DNA of 64,000 nucleotides. Origin: Euptelea pleiosperma. Lineage: Eukaryota > Streptophyta > Magnoliopsida > Ranunculales > Eupteleaceae. The notes under the pieces were generated by a model, which was not told the origin of the DNA, searched no databases, and saw only the letters and a program-made list of their open reading frames with translations. Location: NCBI GenBank assembly GCA_035048495.1, contig CM068541.1:7385929-7449928 (forward strand). The letters run 5' to 3'. Of the stretch, positions 11,176 through 22,675 are shown piece after piece. The translations under genes and the position numbers were made by a program. Each line of letters starts with the position of its first letter. Position 1 is the stretch's first letter.

Positions 11176-11307
11176 CTTCTTATTGAGGAAGTTGAAGGCG
11201 CGACTCCAAATCCAAGTCATCTGCTGCATCTGCAGCTGTTCAATCCCAGCATTTCAAAAATGAGAAACGTATTTGAGTTTAGCCTACCCATCAAAAACAA
11301 AAAATAG

Positions 11308-12441
11308 CTAAGAAAGAAATTTACGCCAAGAGATGAAGCTTTGCACGTAAGCAATTGTTTTATAGGAATTCCTCCTAAGATCATCGTAAACCGTTGCAAG
11401 AGCTTTGCTTTTGATATCATAAGACATCAATCCAACTTGAATCACGTGGAAGTAAATCTTCCCGTTCCGAACGCATAAGAGTTTAATTCCAGTCGGGTTC
11501 AGTTCCAGTTTTCTGATTGTAGCGTCCAAAACGATTCTGTATTCTCTAACCCATCCATGGTTGGTGACGTCCTTCAACATCCATACATCTAGTTCGCTCA
11601 CTTTAAATTCAGCGATGGAATCTACAAGACAAACACACCCTCGCAGCTCTACCATAGACATTGTGAAGTCATATTTATCCTCAAATTCCAGAGGCGGAAT
11701 CACTCTACCAAATTTTTCAGCTCCCACATCAAATGATGTAATGATAATTTCCACCCCATCAGGAAAAATCCTCCGCCAGTAAATCACTCCATCAACATAG
11801 AGCGAAACACCACAAACAGAGGGGTTGGGGCCTTCGATTGTTCTCCATGACTTAGAGCCCAGAGTAAGGACTGCAATTTGAACATTCATTTTTTCATGGC
11901 GTAAAGAATTAGGAGAGAAAACTTGCACCACTTTATATTCATTTCTTGATTGATCAAACCCAAAGCCTAATCCCTGACGTCTCCGGTCTGTATTGCATTT
12001 TGGAAGAGTTGTGAATTGTCCAGTAGTAGGATTACAGACATGAAGATTATCGTCTCTAACGAGGCAAACCAGACCATTGATGGAAGGTAACATGTAGAGG
12101 TTCAAGCTTTCGTGGTTGAAATCGGTTTTTGTAAACAACTCCCTAGGTCCCAATCCTTCTTGGATGGAAGATAAGTGAAGTGTCTTATGATCTGTGTAGT
12201 AAGTGAGCAGACCTAGAGAAGTCTTTGTTGTGTGCTCAAGGAAAGGAGCAGGATCAGAGATGAAGGCATACCATGTCTTACATACGCACTTGAACTTCAA
12301 TATGTAGTTACTTGGAATTCGCAAGAGTATGTCGAAGATGATATCATTAGGGATGAACCTGCTTTCTCTTCCTCTTACGTCCACCTTGCTCTCATCTTCC
12401 ATCTTTCTTACTCTTGCTGCATTACTCCGATGAGATTGCAT
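11308..12441 (-). CDS. F-box/FBA protein (SCF ubiquitin ligase receptor)
   Basis: Intact single-exon gene of 377 codons. An N-terminal F-box (RFIPNDIIFDILLRIP ... KFKCVCKTWYAFISDP, about residues 28-71) would bind SKP1. It is followed by an F-box-associated (FBA type 1) region: LLTYYTDHKTLHL, NGLVCLVRDDNLHVCNPTTG, GFGFDQSRNEYKVV, LGSKSWRTIEGP, DGVIYWRR, SFDVGAEKFGRVIPP, GCVCLVDSI, LDVWMLKDV. In this family the FBA region recognises the protein to be ubiquitinated; the target is unknown. The first ATG is at 12,441. The paralogues start at the Met equivalent to residue 14 (12,402, MEDESKVDV), so a 364-residue protein is equally possible. A TATA-like sequence lies at about 12,499-12,506. No intron is needed. 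About 60-65% similar by eye to the pair at 36 and 42 kb. Confidence 0.9.
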   Translation of the reverse strand: MQSHRSNAARVRKMEDESKVDVRGRESRFIPNDIIFDILLRIPSNYILKFKCVCKTWYAFISDPAPFLEHTTKTSLGLLTYYTDHKTLHLSSIQEGLGPRELFTKTDFNHESLNLYMLPSINGLVCLVRDDNLHVCNPTTGQFTTLPKCNTDRRRQGLGFGFDQSRNEYKVVQVFSPNSLRHEKMNVQIAVLTLGSKSWRTIEGPNPSVCGVSLYVDGVIYWRRIFPDGVEIIITSFDVGAEKFGRVIPPLEFEDKYDFTMSMVELRGCVCLVDSIAEFKVSELDVWMLKDVTNHGWVREYRIVLDATIRKLELNPTGIKLLCVRNGKIYFHVIQVGLMSYDIKSKALATVYDDLRRNSYKTIAYVQSFISWRKFLS

Positions 12442-12496
12442 CTCTTTCTTTATATATAAATGCTAAAGATCCTAACAATACAAATTAAGAACTTCA

Positions 12497-12508
12497 CTTT
12501 ATATAGAA
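12497..12508 (-). promoter_or_regulatory. TATA-like box of F-box gene
   Basis: On the minus strand this reads CTATATAAAG, about 60 bp upstream of the ATG at 12,441. A similar TTTCTATATAAAG sits upstream of the F-box copy at 42 kb, and a comparable TATA-like sequence precedes the pseudogene. Confidence 0.4.
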
Positions 12509-12930
12509 ACAAGTGTTATTTTCCCGTCCTGAGCACGGGAAAGTTAGTGTTTTAGAACTCGTCGAGTCAACTCGAAACTCGTCCACGTTGACTCGAAATA
12601 AACTCGAATGGAATGAACAATGCGTTGTGGGTTCGGTGTGTTGTTGTTTAATCGACACACCAAATAAGTTTTTCGAACACCTAGTCAACACAAAATCAAC
12701 CAAATCTTATAAATACTGTTTATAAAAATATGATATTTATATATTAATATTAATATATCTATATAAAATTAATATATTACTCGAGTCGAGTTACTTCGGG
12801 TCGAGTTCGAGTCTTCAAGTTAACGCAACTCGTTAAACTTTCGAGTCGAGTCAAATTTTCGAGTTTTCGAACACTGGGAAACTATTACATAATTAAACAA
12901 TATAAAAAAAGTCAAAAATCTATCTATATA

Positions 12931-15378
12931 TCTATACTAAAACTCGACCCCGCTGAGGTGGTGCTTTCTCCATCTTTTTAGTTTATCCCAAAAACACCCC
13001 TACACAAAATATCTTTCTTTCCAATCCCGTCCCCTCTCTTTAATTTCTTTATTAATTCTCAAATTCTCTCCCATCTCCAATTAATTCCGAAACGTCTTCT
13101 CCCTTTCCAATCCTACGACTCCCCATCTTCTTATTTCATTCATTAATTCCTAAATTTCTAACCGATGCAATAAGAAATTTATTTTGGTTTGTTTCCAAAA
13201 TCAATGCATTAATTATGACCGTTCTCTCTTCCTAAACAATGCATTAAGAAAATCAATGTGATTTGTTTCCATAACCGATGCATTAAGAAATACATTTTGG
13301 TTAGTTTCCAAAATCAATGCATTAATTTCGACCGTTCTCTCTTTGTAACCGATGCATTAAGAAAATCAATATGGTTTGTTTCCATAACCGATGCATTACA
13401 AAATCTAAAGGTTTCCATACGCAAAGGTATTCTGATTTTTAAAATTCCATTTTGGTTGCTTTCCATAACCGCATCATTAAGAAATATAATTAAGATTTTC
13501 ATATTAAAAGGTTCCATTTCCATAAGGTTTCCCGTGCCTTTCCCTCTCCCCCTATCTTAAAATATTTAAATCTCTCCCTCTTTCTTTTGATTGATGAGTT
13601 CCATTTTTTAGGCAACACAAATGGTTTTCCGTCAATCTTTTCTCTCTCTTTCATTAAAAATATGTAGATTTTTTTTTCCAATTGAATATATTGATTATGT
13701 ATAATTTTTTAGGGAAAAAATATATTCTGATATGGCTATATTTTTTCAGGTTTATTCAAGCTTTTGAGATAAACATTTGATTTGTTGAAACCAAAAATAA
13801 CCAATCTCTGTAATCATCCCCTGTCAGCGGTTCAGCACGACTGCAAAAAGGCAAATATTAGGATAGTCATTCGAAATCCTGATGAAAAAATGTGTTAGAG
13901 ATCTCCCCAAGGAGCAGATATGCATACTTTTCTTCTTCTTCTTCTTTATTCATATTTTTTCTCCAAGGAAAAGTGAGGTCAGACCAAAGGCATGAAAATA
14001 GTGCTTGAGGCATGCCCGTCATGAGTTTACATGTTTTTTTTAATTTGTTTTGAAATGTTTATAGGCATTTTTTTTCAACACTTCGTTCACACACATCTCA
14101 GTTCTCACCCATTTAGAACAGTGTTTGTAAGAATAGGAGATGTGATGATGCAAAGCTTTGGCTACATGCATACACAGTATTCTAGATCTATTTTAGAAGA
14201 GAGGAGCGTACTACAGTTATTTTGAGGAACGAAGATCACCCCATCTTCAAATGGAAATGAAGAGGATGATCGAAGCCATTGATTCAGTCAAAGGTCGAGT
14301 TTGCATGGAGTTGCTCGATTTATTCGGAGAGCGAGCAATCGTTAAATGAGGAAGTCGTCGATGCATGCTTGGTAAGAGAAATGACATGTTAGCCACCACT
14401 ATACATGTCCCTACGATAAGAATTTTGGTTAGCGTTCTTCGGGTTCCAGCATAAAAATCAGCTTGATTTGTGATCTCTATCCATTGAATCTAGAACTCAA
14501 AAAGAAGAAATCCAATATAAAGATGTTACCAAATGAAAATGCTCGAATCCTACAGCTAGCTCGAGATCACCAATTAGGCTGATTTGTGGCATCAACGGGT
14601 GGACCAATCATTCATGAGTTAATGTTGTAGGCCATTATATACAAAATTATATAGAGTTGTAATTTTACATATATCAATTATATAACTATACTTTAATCCT
14701 ATCTTAACGCTCTATCCTATTATAGACCATTAATGGTCATCTAGAAGTACAATATCGTGATCTAAAGCAAGAGCGAGGAGTCATGTGATCAGATCACGAT
14801 TATTGAATATATAACATGTATAACTTTTTTTTCACACAACTTCATATTTTATTAAGGTATATATTTCAGTTATAGTAAATTCATTTAAATAAAAGTAGAT
14901 AGGTGACCAAATTGAATGGTTTAAACGCTAAATGTTGATTTTGGTTTAACTAGCCAGTATAAATGGGGTTAATGATTGAGAGTGGTTAATTTTTTAATAA
15001 AATTCATGGTTAATGTTCACTCATATCAATTGAACTGACCAGTCCGATATGGTTCTCAAACATTGGTTTCTATCATCGCCAACATAGACCTCTACTCAGC
15101 AAGTGCACTTCATACATCAACAATTCTACTGCAAATCCTAAAATAACTCACAGAGGGGATTGGTTAACAAAAGAGAGTCTTAAATGAATTCACATTTGGA
15201 ATAAAATAGGATTCGCTCTAAATGCCTACATCACAAAAAGCTAAGAAATACAACTATTCTCACAAGAATTTCTTATATTGATTTAATTTATATTATTTTT
15301 TACTTTTGCATTTCCTTGCTTAACAAAATAAGGCATTGTTATTTATGCCCGTGCTTTAGCACGGGTGTTGATTACTAG
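12931..15378 (+). mobile_element. Helitron, 2.4 kb, non-autonomous
   Basis: The 5' end is TCTATACTAAAACTCG with GCTGAGGTGG following. The 3' end has the perfect hairpin CCCGTGCTTTAGCACGGG (15348-15365), then 13 nt ending in CTAG (15375-15378), followed by host T. This is the canonical Helitron layout (TC ... hairpin ... CTRR, insertion between A and T). There is no Rep/helicase coding region. The interior is AT-rich, with several copies of an AACCGATGCATTAAGAAA-type repeat at 13,160-13,470. It also holds a foldback fragment at about 14,440-14,620. Confidence 0.8.
13160..13480. repeat. short imperfect tandem repeats inside Helitron
   Basis: About six irregular repeats of roughly 60 bp around ATAACCGATGCATTAAGAAA and TGGTTTGTTTCCA. 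They produce chance ORFs on both strands that should not be read as genes. Confidence 0.7.
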
Positions 15379-15555
15379 TAGAATAGGATAGAAAAACTTG
15401 TAAGACTTTTAAATTCGGAAACCTAATGGATTTGCTTTAAATTAGGAAAACTATTTAAAGTTCACGCTGTTACCGCTTTAACGGCGATGTTTTTTCAAAC
15501 CATGATCACTACCTTCTTACATCACGACTCCTTGGAAATGGTGCTTTCAGCTTCA

Positions 15556-15950
15556 GGGGCATTAAATCCAGGTGTGAGCAAAGCCGATCACACACAACAA
15601 TATGAGCCACGTTGCACACTCTTATATTACAATGACCGTATGGATGTTTGGCCAGTCCCTCGTTGAACCTGCAAACCAAAAATCAGCCTGATTAGTTATG
15701 TCAGACCTTTGGATCTAGTAGCCGAAATAATGGTCAATAATGCTTTAAATTCTATGGTTATTATCAACCAATGCAAATGACTCCAATCCAACGCTTAGAA
15801 ATCACTAATCAAGTTAATTTTTGGTTTACAAGTCCACCGAAGGACTAGCCAAACATCCATACGGTCATTGTCCTCCAAGAGTGTACCCCGTGGAACATAT
15901 TGTGATGTGTGATCGGCTTTGCTTACATAGGTGCGAGCGAAGGTTTACTC
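15556..15950. mobile_element. foldback element, family A
   Basis: The left arm GAGCAAAGCCGATCACAC is matched by the inverted GTGTGATCGGCTTTGC at the right arm. The inner module GGATGTTTGGCCAGTCCC / GGACTAGCCAAACATCC is present. The right end GGTTTACTC matches the GAGTAAA end of the family. No clean target duplication is visible. Confidence 0.65.
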
Positions 15951-16289
15951 AGTAAGAGGCATCTCTGCCACCCTTTTTTTCTGATTGAATTTCTTCGTTT
16001 AAACAGGCCCAGGCTCCTTTTTCTTTTTTTTTTAAATAAATTCAAATTTCAAAAATTAAAAACAGGGCTGTGACTTGTGGGCAATTAGGATAAAAATTTC
16101 AATTTCGACAAGGTTTTGGAAACCTTGGTCGAAATTTAAAAAAAAAAAAAATTATCTTTAAGTCTCTATAATCTCTCCAAGATAACAAAATCTTTAACCC
16201 TAAATTTCAAAATTACTAGAGTTTCGATTTTTGGGTATAGCCCAAAATCGAAATTTCAGCGTCAAATTTCATGGAAATTTAAAAAGGAA

Positions 16290-16645
16290 AAAAGATGTGA
16301 CAAGGTATGCCTGAAACTTTTTCAAATGCGAAAGCACGATTTTTGTTACTCACCACTGTCATCTGGGCCGACTGACAGCATGGATGTTTATACTTTATAC
16401 TACCTCTTCGTGGATATACACACAAAGAATCACCTTGATTGATTATCTCTACCCATTAAATTTTAGTACTTTTTAAGGCGTGCTTATAGCCGATGAATTC
16501 ATCCATTGTTTTGAGTGCTAAAACCAATCACCAAATAAGCTGATTTTTGGCATTAATGTCTACTAAGGGGGTGGGCTAAACATCCATGCGGTCAGTGGAC
16601 CCAGATGGGAGCGGTGAGTAATGAAAATGCGGTTCCGCAATAAGT
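16290..16645. mobile_element. foldback element, family B
   Basis: Starts AAAGATGTGACAAGGTATGCC and contains GACAGCATGGATGTTTATAC, inverted as GGGCTAAACATCCATGCGG. The right end is close to GCGGTTCCGC. Non-coding. Confidence 0.65.
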
Positions 16646-16847
16646 GGCCAGAGGGCGAAGCTAGAAAAGTGGAATGTTACTAGAATTTCCCTCGGAGTTT
16701 TATGCCATAGAAACACTTTCTAGACACCATAAAAGTTTAATATATAGATCAACCCATTTTGACTTTCGAATCCCATTTTAGAAAACTTTTATGTGTTCAC
16801 CATACAGGGCCTTGGTATCAAAGTAATCTATAGATTTCCCCTAGAGA

Positions 16848-17018
16848 GTAGAGACCAAGCTTTGCACAGAAGCAGTTGTTTGAAAGGAAGTCCACTAAGA
16901 TCATTGTAAACAGTTTATGAGTTATAGGAAACGAATTTAACTTCTTTGTCCGTCTCATACCCAACACCCAACGCATTTGAGTTCAATATATTCTGAGCAA
17001 AGACCCTGTTTTCTAATA
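16848..17018 (-). pseudogene. probable F-box 3' end relic
   Basis: Read on the minus strand, 16,848-16,915 gives VYNDLSGLPFKQLLLCKAWS. This aligns with VYDDLRGNSYETIAYVQSFIS, the C-terminus of the intact F-box proteins, and the DNA shares GCTTTGCACA and CTAAGATCAT with them. The preceding part is only weakly alignable and no F-box is present. It is most likely a 3' fragment of a further lost copy. Confidence 0.45.
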
Positions 17019-17033
17019 TATATAGGGCTGGGA

Positions 17034-17400
17034 TAGAATGACTAATGGAATTCTTACTAATATTTTTACTAACGGACGTGGGGCCCCTCATGCAGATGAG
17101 TTAAGGGATGATTTTTGGTGCGGGTGATCTCCTCACCATGGAGATCACCCTCACCAAAAATCAGTAATTTTTAAAACTTTTAACCCTACCGAATACAGAC
17201 CTAAATTTAACGGTGAAAATGGATGGTCCAAAATTTTTCAATTTGCAATCTATTTTTCACAAGGCTACAAATGTTGGAATGGGCTGATTTTTTGTGTGGT
17301 TGATATCCACATTGAGAAGAATATTATCATAAAAAATCATCCCTTACTCATCCGCATGTGGGCCCCACGTCCATTAGTAAGAATTCCATTAGTCATTCTA
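17034..17400. mobile_element. foldback element, family C
   Basis: 367 bp with near-perfect inverted ends TAGAATGACTAATGG and CCATTAGTCATTCTA. The inner part contains GTGATCTCCTCACCATGGAG / CTCAC and ATCAGCC-like sequences shared with the element at 18,214. Non-coding. Confidence 0.75.
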
Positions 17401-17414
17401 TTTATATTTATTTA

Positions 17415-17704
17415 GGGTAATTTAGCAAAACCCCCTTGTTTATCAAAAATAACTTGTAATACCCCCCTGATCTTTCTATCTAAGGGAATACCCCCTTTGA
17501 CCAGATCCCGTTAGTTTAGTCTAGCACGGCAAATCCCGTGTATATCACAATTTATGGTAAGAGACTGTTCTGCCCTTCTCTTTCTTACTCTCCTCCTTGT
17601 GCGTTGGAGACTTCGGCAACTGGGCCAACGTCCTCATTCACCATGCTCTTCATCCTCTTCTAAGGGATCTTTGCCCCTGTTCAAATCCAACCCAATAAGA
17701 ATGA

Positions 17705-17771
<67 letters not shown>

Positions 17772-18053
17772 ATAATTCCGAAACTCTTCATTTTGAAGGG
17801 AGTTCAACCCCTGATAATTCTGAGTTTCATTCCAATAACCATTGAAAATGCTCGTGATTCAAATAGATTGAGACTTGTTTGTTGGGTTTGTGAAATTCAA
17901 ATCGAATCATCTTTGGACTGATTTGATTTTGGGGAAACTGAGAACAAAATTAAGGAGGTTTCGGATTGAGTCGACGTGCTTATAAACTTAGAATCACACC
18001 AGAAGAATATCCATCGGTTCTGTAATTTAGGGGGGTTCTACTAAATTACCCAT
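17415..18053. mobile_element. foldback element with internal (GA)n
   Basis: Left GGGTAATTTAGCAAAACCCCC and right GGGGGTTCTACTAAATTACCC are inverted copies about 640 bp apart. The interior contains a short GC-richer segment with chance ORFs and the (GA)n tract 17,710-17,768. The family is unknown. Confidence 0.55.
17710..17768. repeat. (GA)n microsatellite
   Basis: About 29 GA units inside a foldback element. It yields a chance poly-(Glu-Arg) ORF. Confidence 0.9.
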
Positions 18054-18213
18054 TTATTTATACTACTTCTAAATGTCAGCATCCTGAAAAACCTTTTTTT
18101 TTTTTTCTATTTTATCCTCATTATCTATTTTAAAAGACAGATCTACCATTTTCCTAAAATGCTCTCAACTAATTTGCTTCCCATACCCCTCAGCCCCAAA
18201 TCGATTCACAATA

Positions 18214-18588
18214 GGTCGGGCTTAAGGGACCCCTATTTCTGACCCCCTTTTTTGACCCCCATCTTGGCGTACCCACGTAGAAGATAAATCAATGGCTGGT
18301 TTCTGGCGGGGATGATAACCTCACCATATAGATCACCCCAACAAAAAATCAGCCCATTCTGAAATTTCTAACCCCATCAAATGTGGTTTTAAAGTTACAC
18401 GGTAAAAATCGACGGTCCATAATACTTCAACTTCTAAACCAGTCTATGAATATTAGAATGATTTGAATTTTTGTGAGAATGATCTCCTCACCATAGAGAT
18501 CATCCCCACCAAAAATCAGCCATTGATTCATCTTCTACATGGGTACGCCATGATGGGGGTCAGAAATGGGGGTCCCTTGAGCCCGACC
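18214..18588. mobile_element. foldback element, family C, GGTCGGGCT ends
   Basis: 375 bp with inverted ends GGTCGGGCTTAAGGGACCCC and GGGGTCCCTTGAGCCCGACC. Inner arms carry ATCACCCC / GATCATCCCC and AAAAATCAGCC. A fragment with the same end (GGTCGGGCTCAGGGGACCCC) lies at 43,567-43,625. A half copy lies at 42,873-43,010 upstream of an F-box gene. Confidence 0.75.
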
Positions 18589-19613
18589 CATTATCTATTA
18601 TCTATTATCTATACTAAAGCTCGGCAATGCTGAGGTGGCGCTCTCCCCATCTTTTTTCCAAGGTTTTTTTCAAAAATAACCTTTAACTAAGGTAGCTCAA
18701 ACAATTAAGGGTATTAATTTAGATTATTAGTGCCAAAACGTTTTGGCATCCCCAAGAGCACTATCCCCGTGCATCTTTCCAGTTCTCGCTCATTAATCCC
18801 TTCATTATTTCATAAAATATTAATCTTCCCAAAATAAATGATTTCCAAAAAAAAAAGACATCTTCCTTATTTTTCCTTCTCACGAGTCTCCTTAATTCCC
18901 CTCATTATTTCCTAATCAGCCATTATTTCCTATAGTCTCTTCTTAACAAAAAAAAAAGGTCTCAATTTATTTCTTTATTTTTTCCTTAATTCTCCTCATT
19001 ATTACCTATAGTCTCTGCTTGCCAAAAAAAAGTCTCTATTTATTCCTTTATTTTTTCAAGGAAACAAAGCATTAATAAAAAAATGTCTATTTATTCCTTT
19101 ATTTTTTCTAGGAAACAAAGCATTAATATAGAATGGGATATCCAAGAGTTGTCCTACTTTGATTTCCAAAATTTTTCAAAAACCCACGTAATGGGATAAC
19201 CAAGAGTTGCCCTACTTTGATTTCCAAAACTAACTCTAAATAACCCAGCTCTGCAAGTATTTTCCCGGGGTTTATAAATAACCCAAATGTGTCTCCATCT
19301 TTGGATTAAAGTGATCTTCAAATGCCTTGTCAATAATCCAGCAATCTCCAAGCTGCCACCACTACTGCCGATGACCGCGGATAACGCCGGCCTCCTCTCG
19401 CCAACACCAATATTAAGATGTCATAAGATCCAAACTTCTTAAAAAAAGGTTGATGGGGTGATAGCCGGAAAGTTGTTTTGCAGCTGCAATACTACTTATT
19501 CCGGCACCGATAATGCTCACTTTTGAGACCCGAAGTCAGTTTTGATCACTACCCATGTTTTGTATGTTGAGACCTTAGCCTTCAAATAAGGAGGGTGGGG
19601 AGATATCTATATA

Positions 19614-21010
19614 TCTATACTATAGCAGAGAAGTGGGCAGCGTCCCTCTCTCTCCTCCACATCAAGTTGACGTGGCACTCTCCTCATGCAGAGTGCCATG
19701 TCAACAAGTCTCAGTGCCATGTTAGCCACCTCTAATTACCTCAACCAAAACGTCTCTACTTCAACTAAATTTAGAAACTTAATTTAAATAAAAGAATTTA
19801 TTTCTCAAACCAAAGCGTCTTTCATTTTTCATTCAAAATTAATGACATGAAAAATATTTTTAAGATCTCTCTCTTGGTTGCCTAAAATCCTTACATTAAA
19901 TAGAAACAATAATGAATAAAAGTCCTATACATTAAATAAAAAGTTAATCAACCCCTACCATTTATTATATTGCAACCATGCAGCTTACCAAAACGTGCCT
20001 TTTATAATTTACATTAAATAAAAAGTTATTCAACCACTGCCATTTATAAAATGCCAACCATAGACCTTACCAAAACATGGATTTTATAGCTTTTTATTTC
20101 CAAAATGACTTTTCCCTTACCCAACCATCTCATTCTCCTATAAACGTCTCTTGCCTTTTCGGTAACATTTCTCCCTTGCCCAAAGACGTTTCAAGTTTCA
20201 ACACGTCTTTCCATCTCCCAAAACATCTCTACCAAAACTAATCATACACTTTATATAGAGTCATCCAGAGTCGAAAGGAGAAGCATGAGAATAAGATCAG
20301 AGGCTCATGTACGAGCTTGAGAAATGTCGTTAATAACATACAAGCACAACAAGTGAGTTTTCAGAAAGATTGGAGGCTTTGAAAAATCTAATTCCTACAA
20401 AAAAAAAAAAGAGGTAGAGGAAGGGTGTTTTCAGTGGTGGTGCTGTTGTTATTGGTGACGATGGGTAAAGTTGTGCTTGATATCAGTCTCTGTCATTGAA
20501 TGATTTGTTTGTTGATTGGAGGGATTTTTTTTGTTTTTTTATTTTTGTAAATGAAGATGTAAGTTTTTTGCTTCTATTTTTCCATTAACGGAGATGCATG
20601 TAAGCAAAATATTTCATTTTTCTGGAGCGTGAGAGAAGGGACATGAAATAACTGTAAAATTTGTAATCTCAAACCATTTTTTGAACTTCACTTTTTTCTC
20701 TTATTCTAATATTTTTGGTGGTTTATAGTTTTTTCTCTTATTCTAATATTTTTGGTGGTTTATAGTCTGTCACGTATCTCTTTATTGTTGTTTTGTTTTG
20801 GAATTTTTTTATGAGCATTACAATTCATCATCAAACCATTAAAATCATCGTCCAATGTATGGGGTTTCGGCCTTAATTTGTCATCTATTTAGAAGTAGTA
20901 TTTTATAAATTAAAATAATATTATTATTTCTCACACTTATATTTATTGTACATTACTATTACTATTTTTTATTTATTCGCCCGTGCTTCAGCACGGGCCA
21001 ATGACACTAG
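19614..21010 (+). mobile_element. inner Helitron, 1.4 kb
   Basis: The 5' end is TCTATACTATAGCAGAG. The 3' end is the hairpin CCCGTGCTTCAGCACGGG (20,980-20,997) followed by CCAATGACACTAG and T. The 13-nt hairpin-to-end spacing matches the Helitron ending at 15,378. Confidence 0.6.
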
Positions 21011-21556
21011 TTTATACAGAAAGAAGTGGGAAGACTATTTCCCTTGGTAAAATTTATTATCCTCTGTTACTGTATAGTAGGTAGATTGGGAGTCGATGTT
21101 AGTTAAGGTGTGTGTTTTCTTTTCTTTTGTAGAAGATGTTTGTTGGATTGCCATTTTATAGATGGCCCATGCTTTAATAAGATAATTACTCCTATTAATA
21201 TATCCCAATTTGCATTTTTCAGAGGGGGTTTGGTTAGAAGTGGGACCCATCGTCTCCAATAGAGTCTCAGATGTAGTTGTATAGGTAGTGGATATTTGTT
21301 TTTGTTGGTGGGCAATTGATTCATATTGTTCTATTATGTATCAAAAGAATAATTCTTGAAATTTGATGTTAATGTGTAACCTTCTATTTTTTTCAATGTT
21401 AATGGGTAATTAGATGGGGTTTTGACTGTAAGTATTCTGCATATTTTATTATATTTTGACTGGTTGTTTTTGGTCACCTCTAATGAGATTTGTCTTAATC
21501 TATGTTGGACGGCGGTAGGGTAGTCTTCTTTCGTTGCCCCCACCTATTTTATTTAG

Positions 21557-22461
21557 GGCTCTTTTGCTTTACCCCCTTACTTTACTGATGCAATTTGCAT
21601 CTCACCCAATGTTTTTATAATATTTGCGTCTCACCCTTTGACCATGGTCAACGTTGTTGACCATAGATGGTCTTTGGATGGACATCCCAATATTTTTTAA
21701 ATGACTGTAATGACCCTTGGTTGAGACGCAAATATTTTAAAAACATTGGGTGTGATGCAAATTGCATCAATAAAGTAAGGGGGACAAGCAAAAAAAAAAG
21801 ATATTCAAGTTTTCATTTTTATTTTTATTTATTTTTTCTTTTGAGGATTATGAGCTCAAACTTTTTTTTGAGGATTTTGAACTATAAAGGGAAAGGAAAA
21901 AGATGTAACAAGGTATACTTGAAACATTTTTAAATGCGGAAGCACGATTTTGTTAATCACCACTATCATTTGGGCCCACTGATCGCTAGGTGGATACCAA
22001 ATATCAGCCTGATTAGTGATTTCAAACCATTGGTTCTTTGTACCCTAAATAATGTTCAAATTCTACAGATAAAATCAACCAAGGAAAACGACTCTAATCC
22101 AAAGCTTAAAAAATAACAATCAGATTAATTTTTGGCACCTGCAGTTAGGCTAAAAGTAAATGAAGAAAGGTTTTGAGCTCACAATCCTCAAAAAATAAAA
22201 AATAAAAAAAAAATAAAATCTTTTGCTTGCCCCCCTTACTCTATTGATGCAATTTGCATCACACCTAATGTTTTTTAAATATTTGTGTCTCACCCAACAT
22301 CATTATTATAGTCATTTAAAAAATATTGGGATGTCCATCCGAAGACCGTCCATGGTCAACGATGTTGACAATGGTCAAAGGGTGAGACACAAATATTTTG
22401 AAAACATTGGGTGAGATGCAAATTGCATCAATAAAGTAAGGGGGTAAAGCAAAAAAGCTCT
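21557..22461. mobile_element. 900-bp foldback, TTTACCCCCTTACTTTA ends
   Basis: The left 240 bp starts TTTGCTTTACCCCCTTAC. It contains ATGCAATTTGCATC and is itself palindromic. The right 240 bp is an inverted copy ending GTAAGGGGGTAAAGC. Next to these, CTTTTGAGGATTATGAGCTC and its inverse GAGCTCACAATCCTCAAAA also match across the centre. A truncated family B element (21,895-22,135) occupies the middle. Confidence 0.65.
21895..22135. mobile_element. truncated family B foldback
   Basis: Starts GGAAAAAGATGTAACAAGGT like the copy at 26,018. The right half is missing or scrambled. Confidence 0.5.
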
Positions 22462-22675
22462 TTTATTTAACTTTGCAAACCCCTCATAGTGTTGGGTGAC
22501 AAACACCATCCAATGTACTTTAACATTAATTTATTATTTATATAGAAATGGTATTTTATAGATTTAAAAAGAGTATTATTTTTTTTTATACTTATTGATT
22601 TTACATTTCTATTAATATTTTTTATTTTCTTATTATTTCGCTGTGCTTTAGCAGGGCCAATGACACTAGTATATA

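Larger units (their letters stand above)
18608..22669 (+). mobile_element. outer Helitron with nested insertions
   Basis: The 5' end TCTATACTAAAGCTCGGC matches the Helitrons at 12,931 and 32,788. A 3' end with CTGTGCTTTAGCAGGG and GACACTAG lies at 22,669, followed by T. Inside are a second 5' end (19,614) and a second 3' end (21,010), plus a 900-bp foldback. The simplest reading is that 19,614-21,010 is a younger Helitron within an older one. Pairing 18,608 with 21,010 is also possible. No helicase is encoded. Confidence 0.55.

Noticed and set aside
11089..11307. ORF with a long Glu-Arg repeat, also 17,554-17,775 and 57,993-58,313
   Set aside because: Translation of GA/CT microsatellites and flanks.
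13160..13560. Repeat array considered as a CRISPR
   Set aside because: Irregular spacing, no constant repeat, eukaryotic context inside a Helitron.
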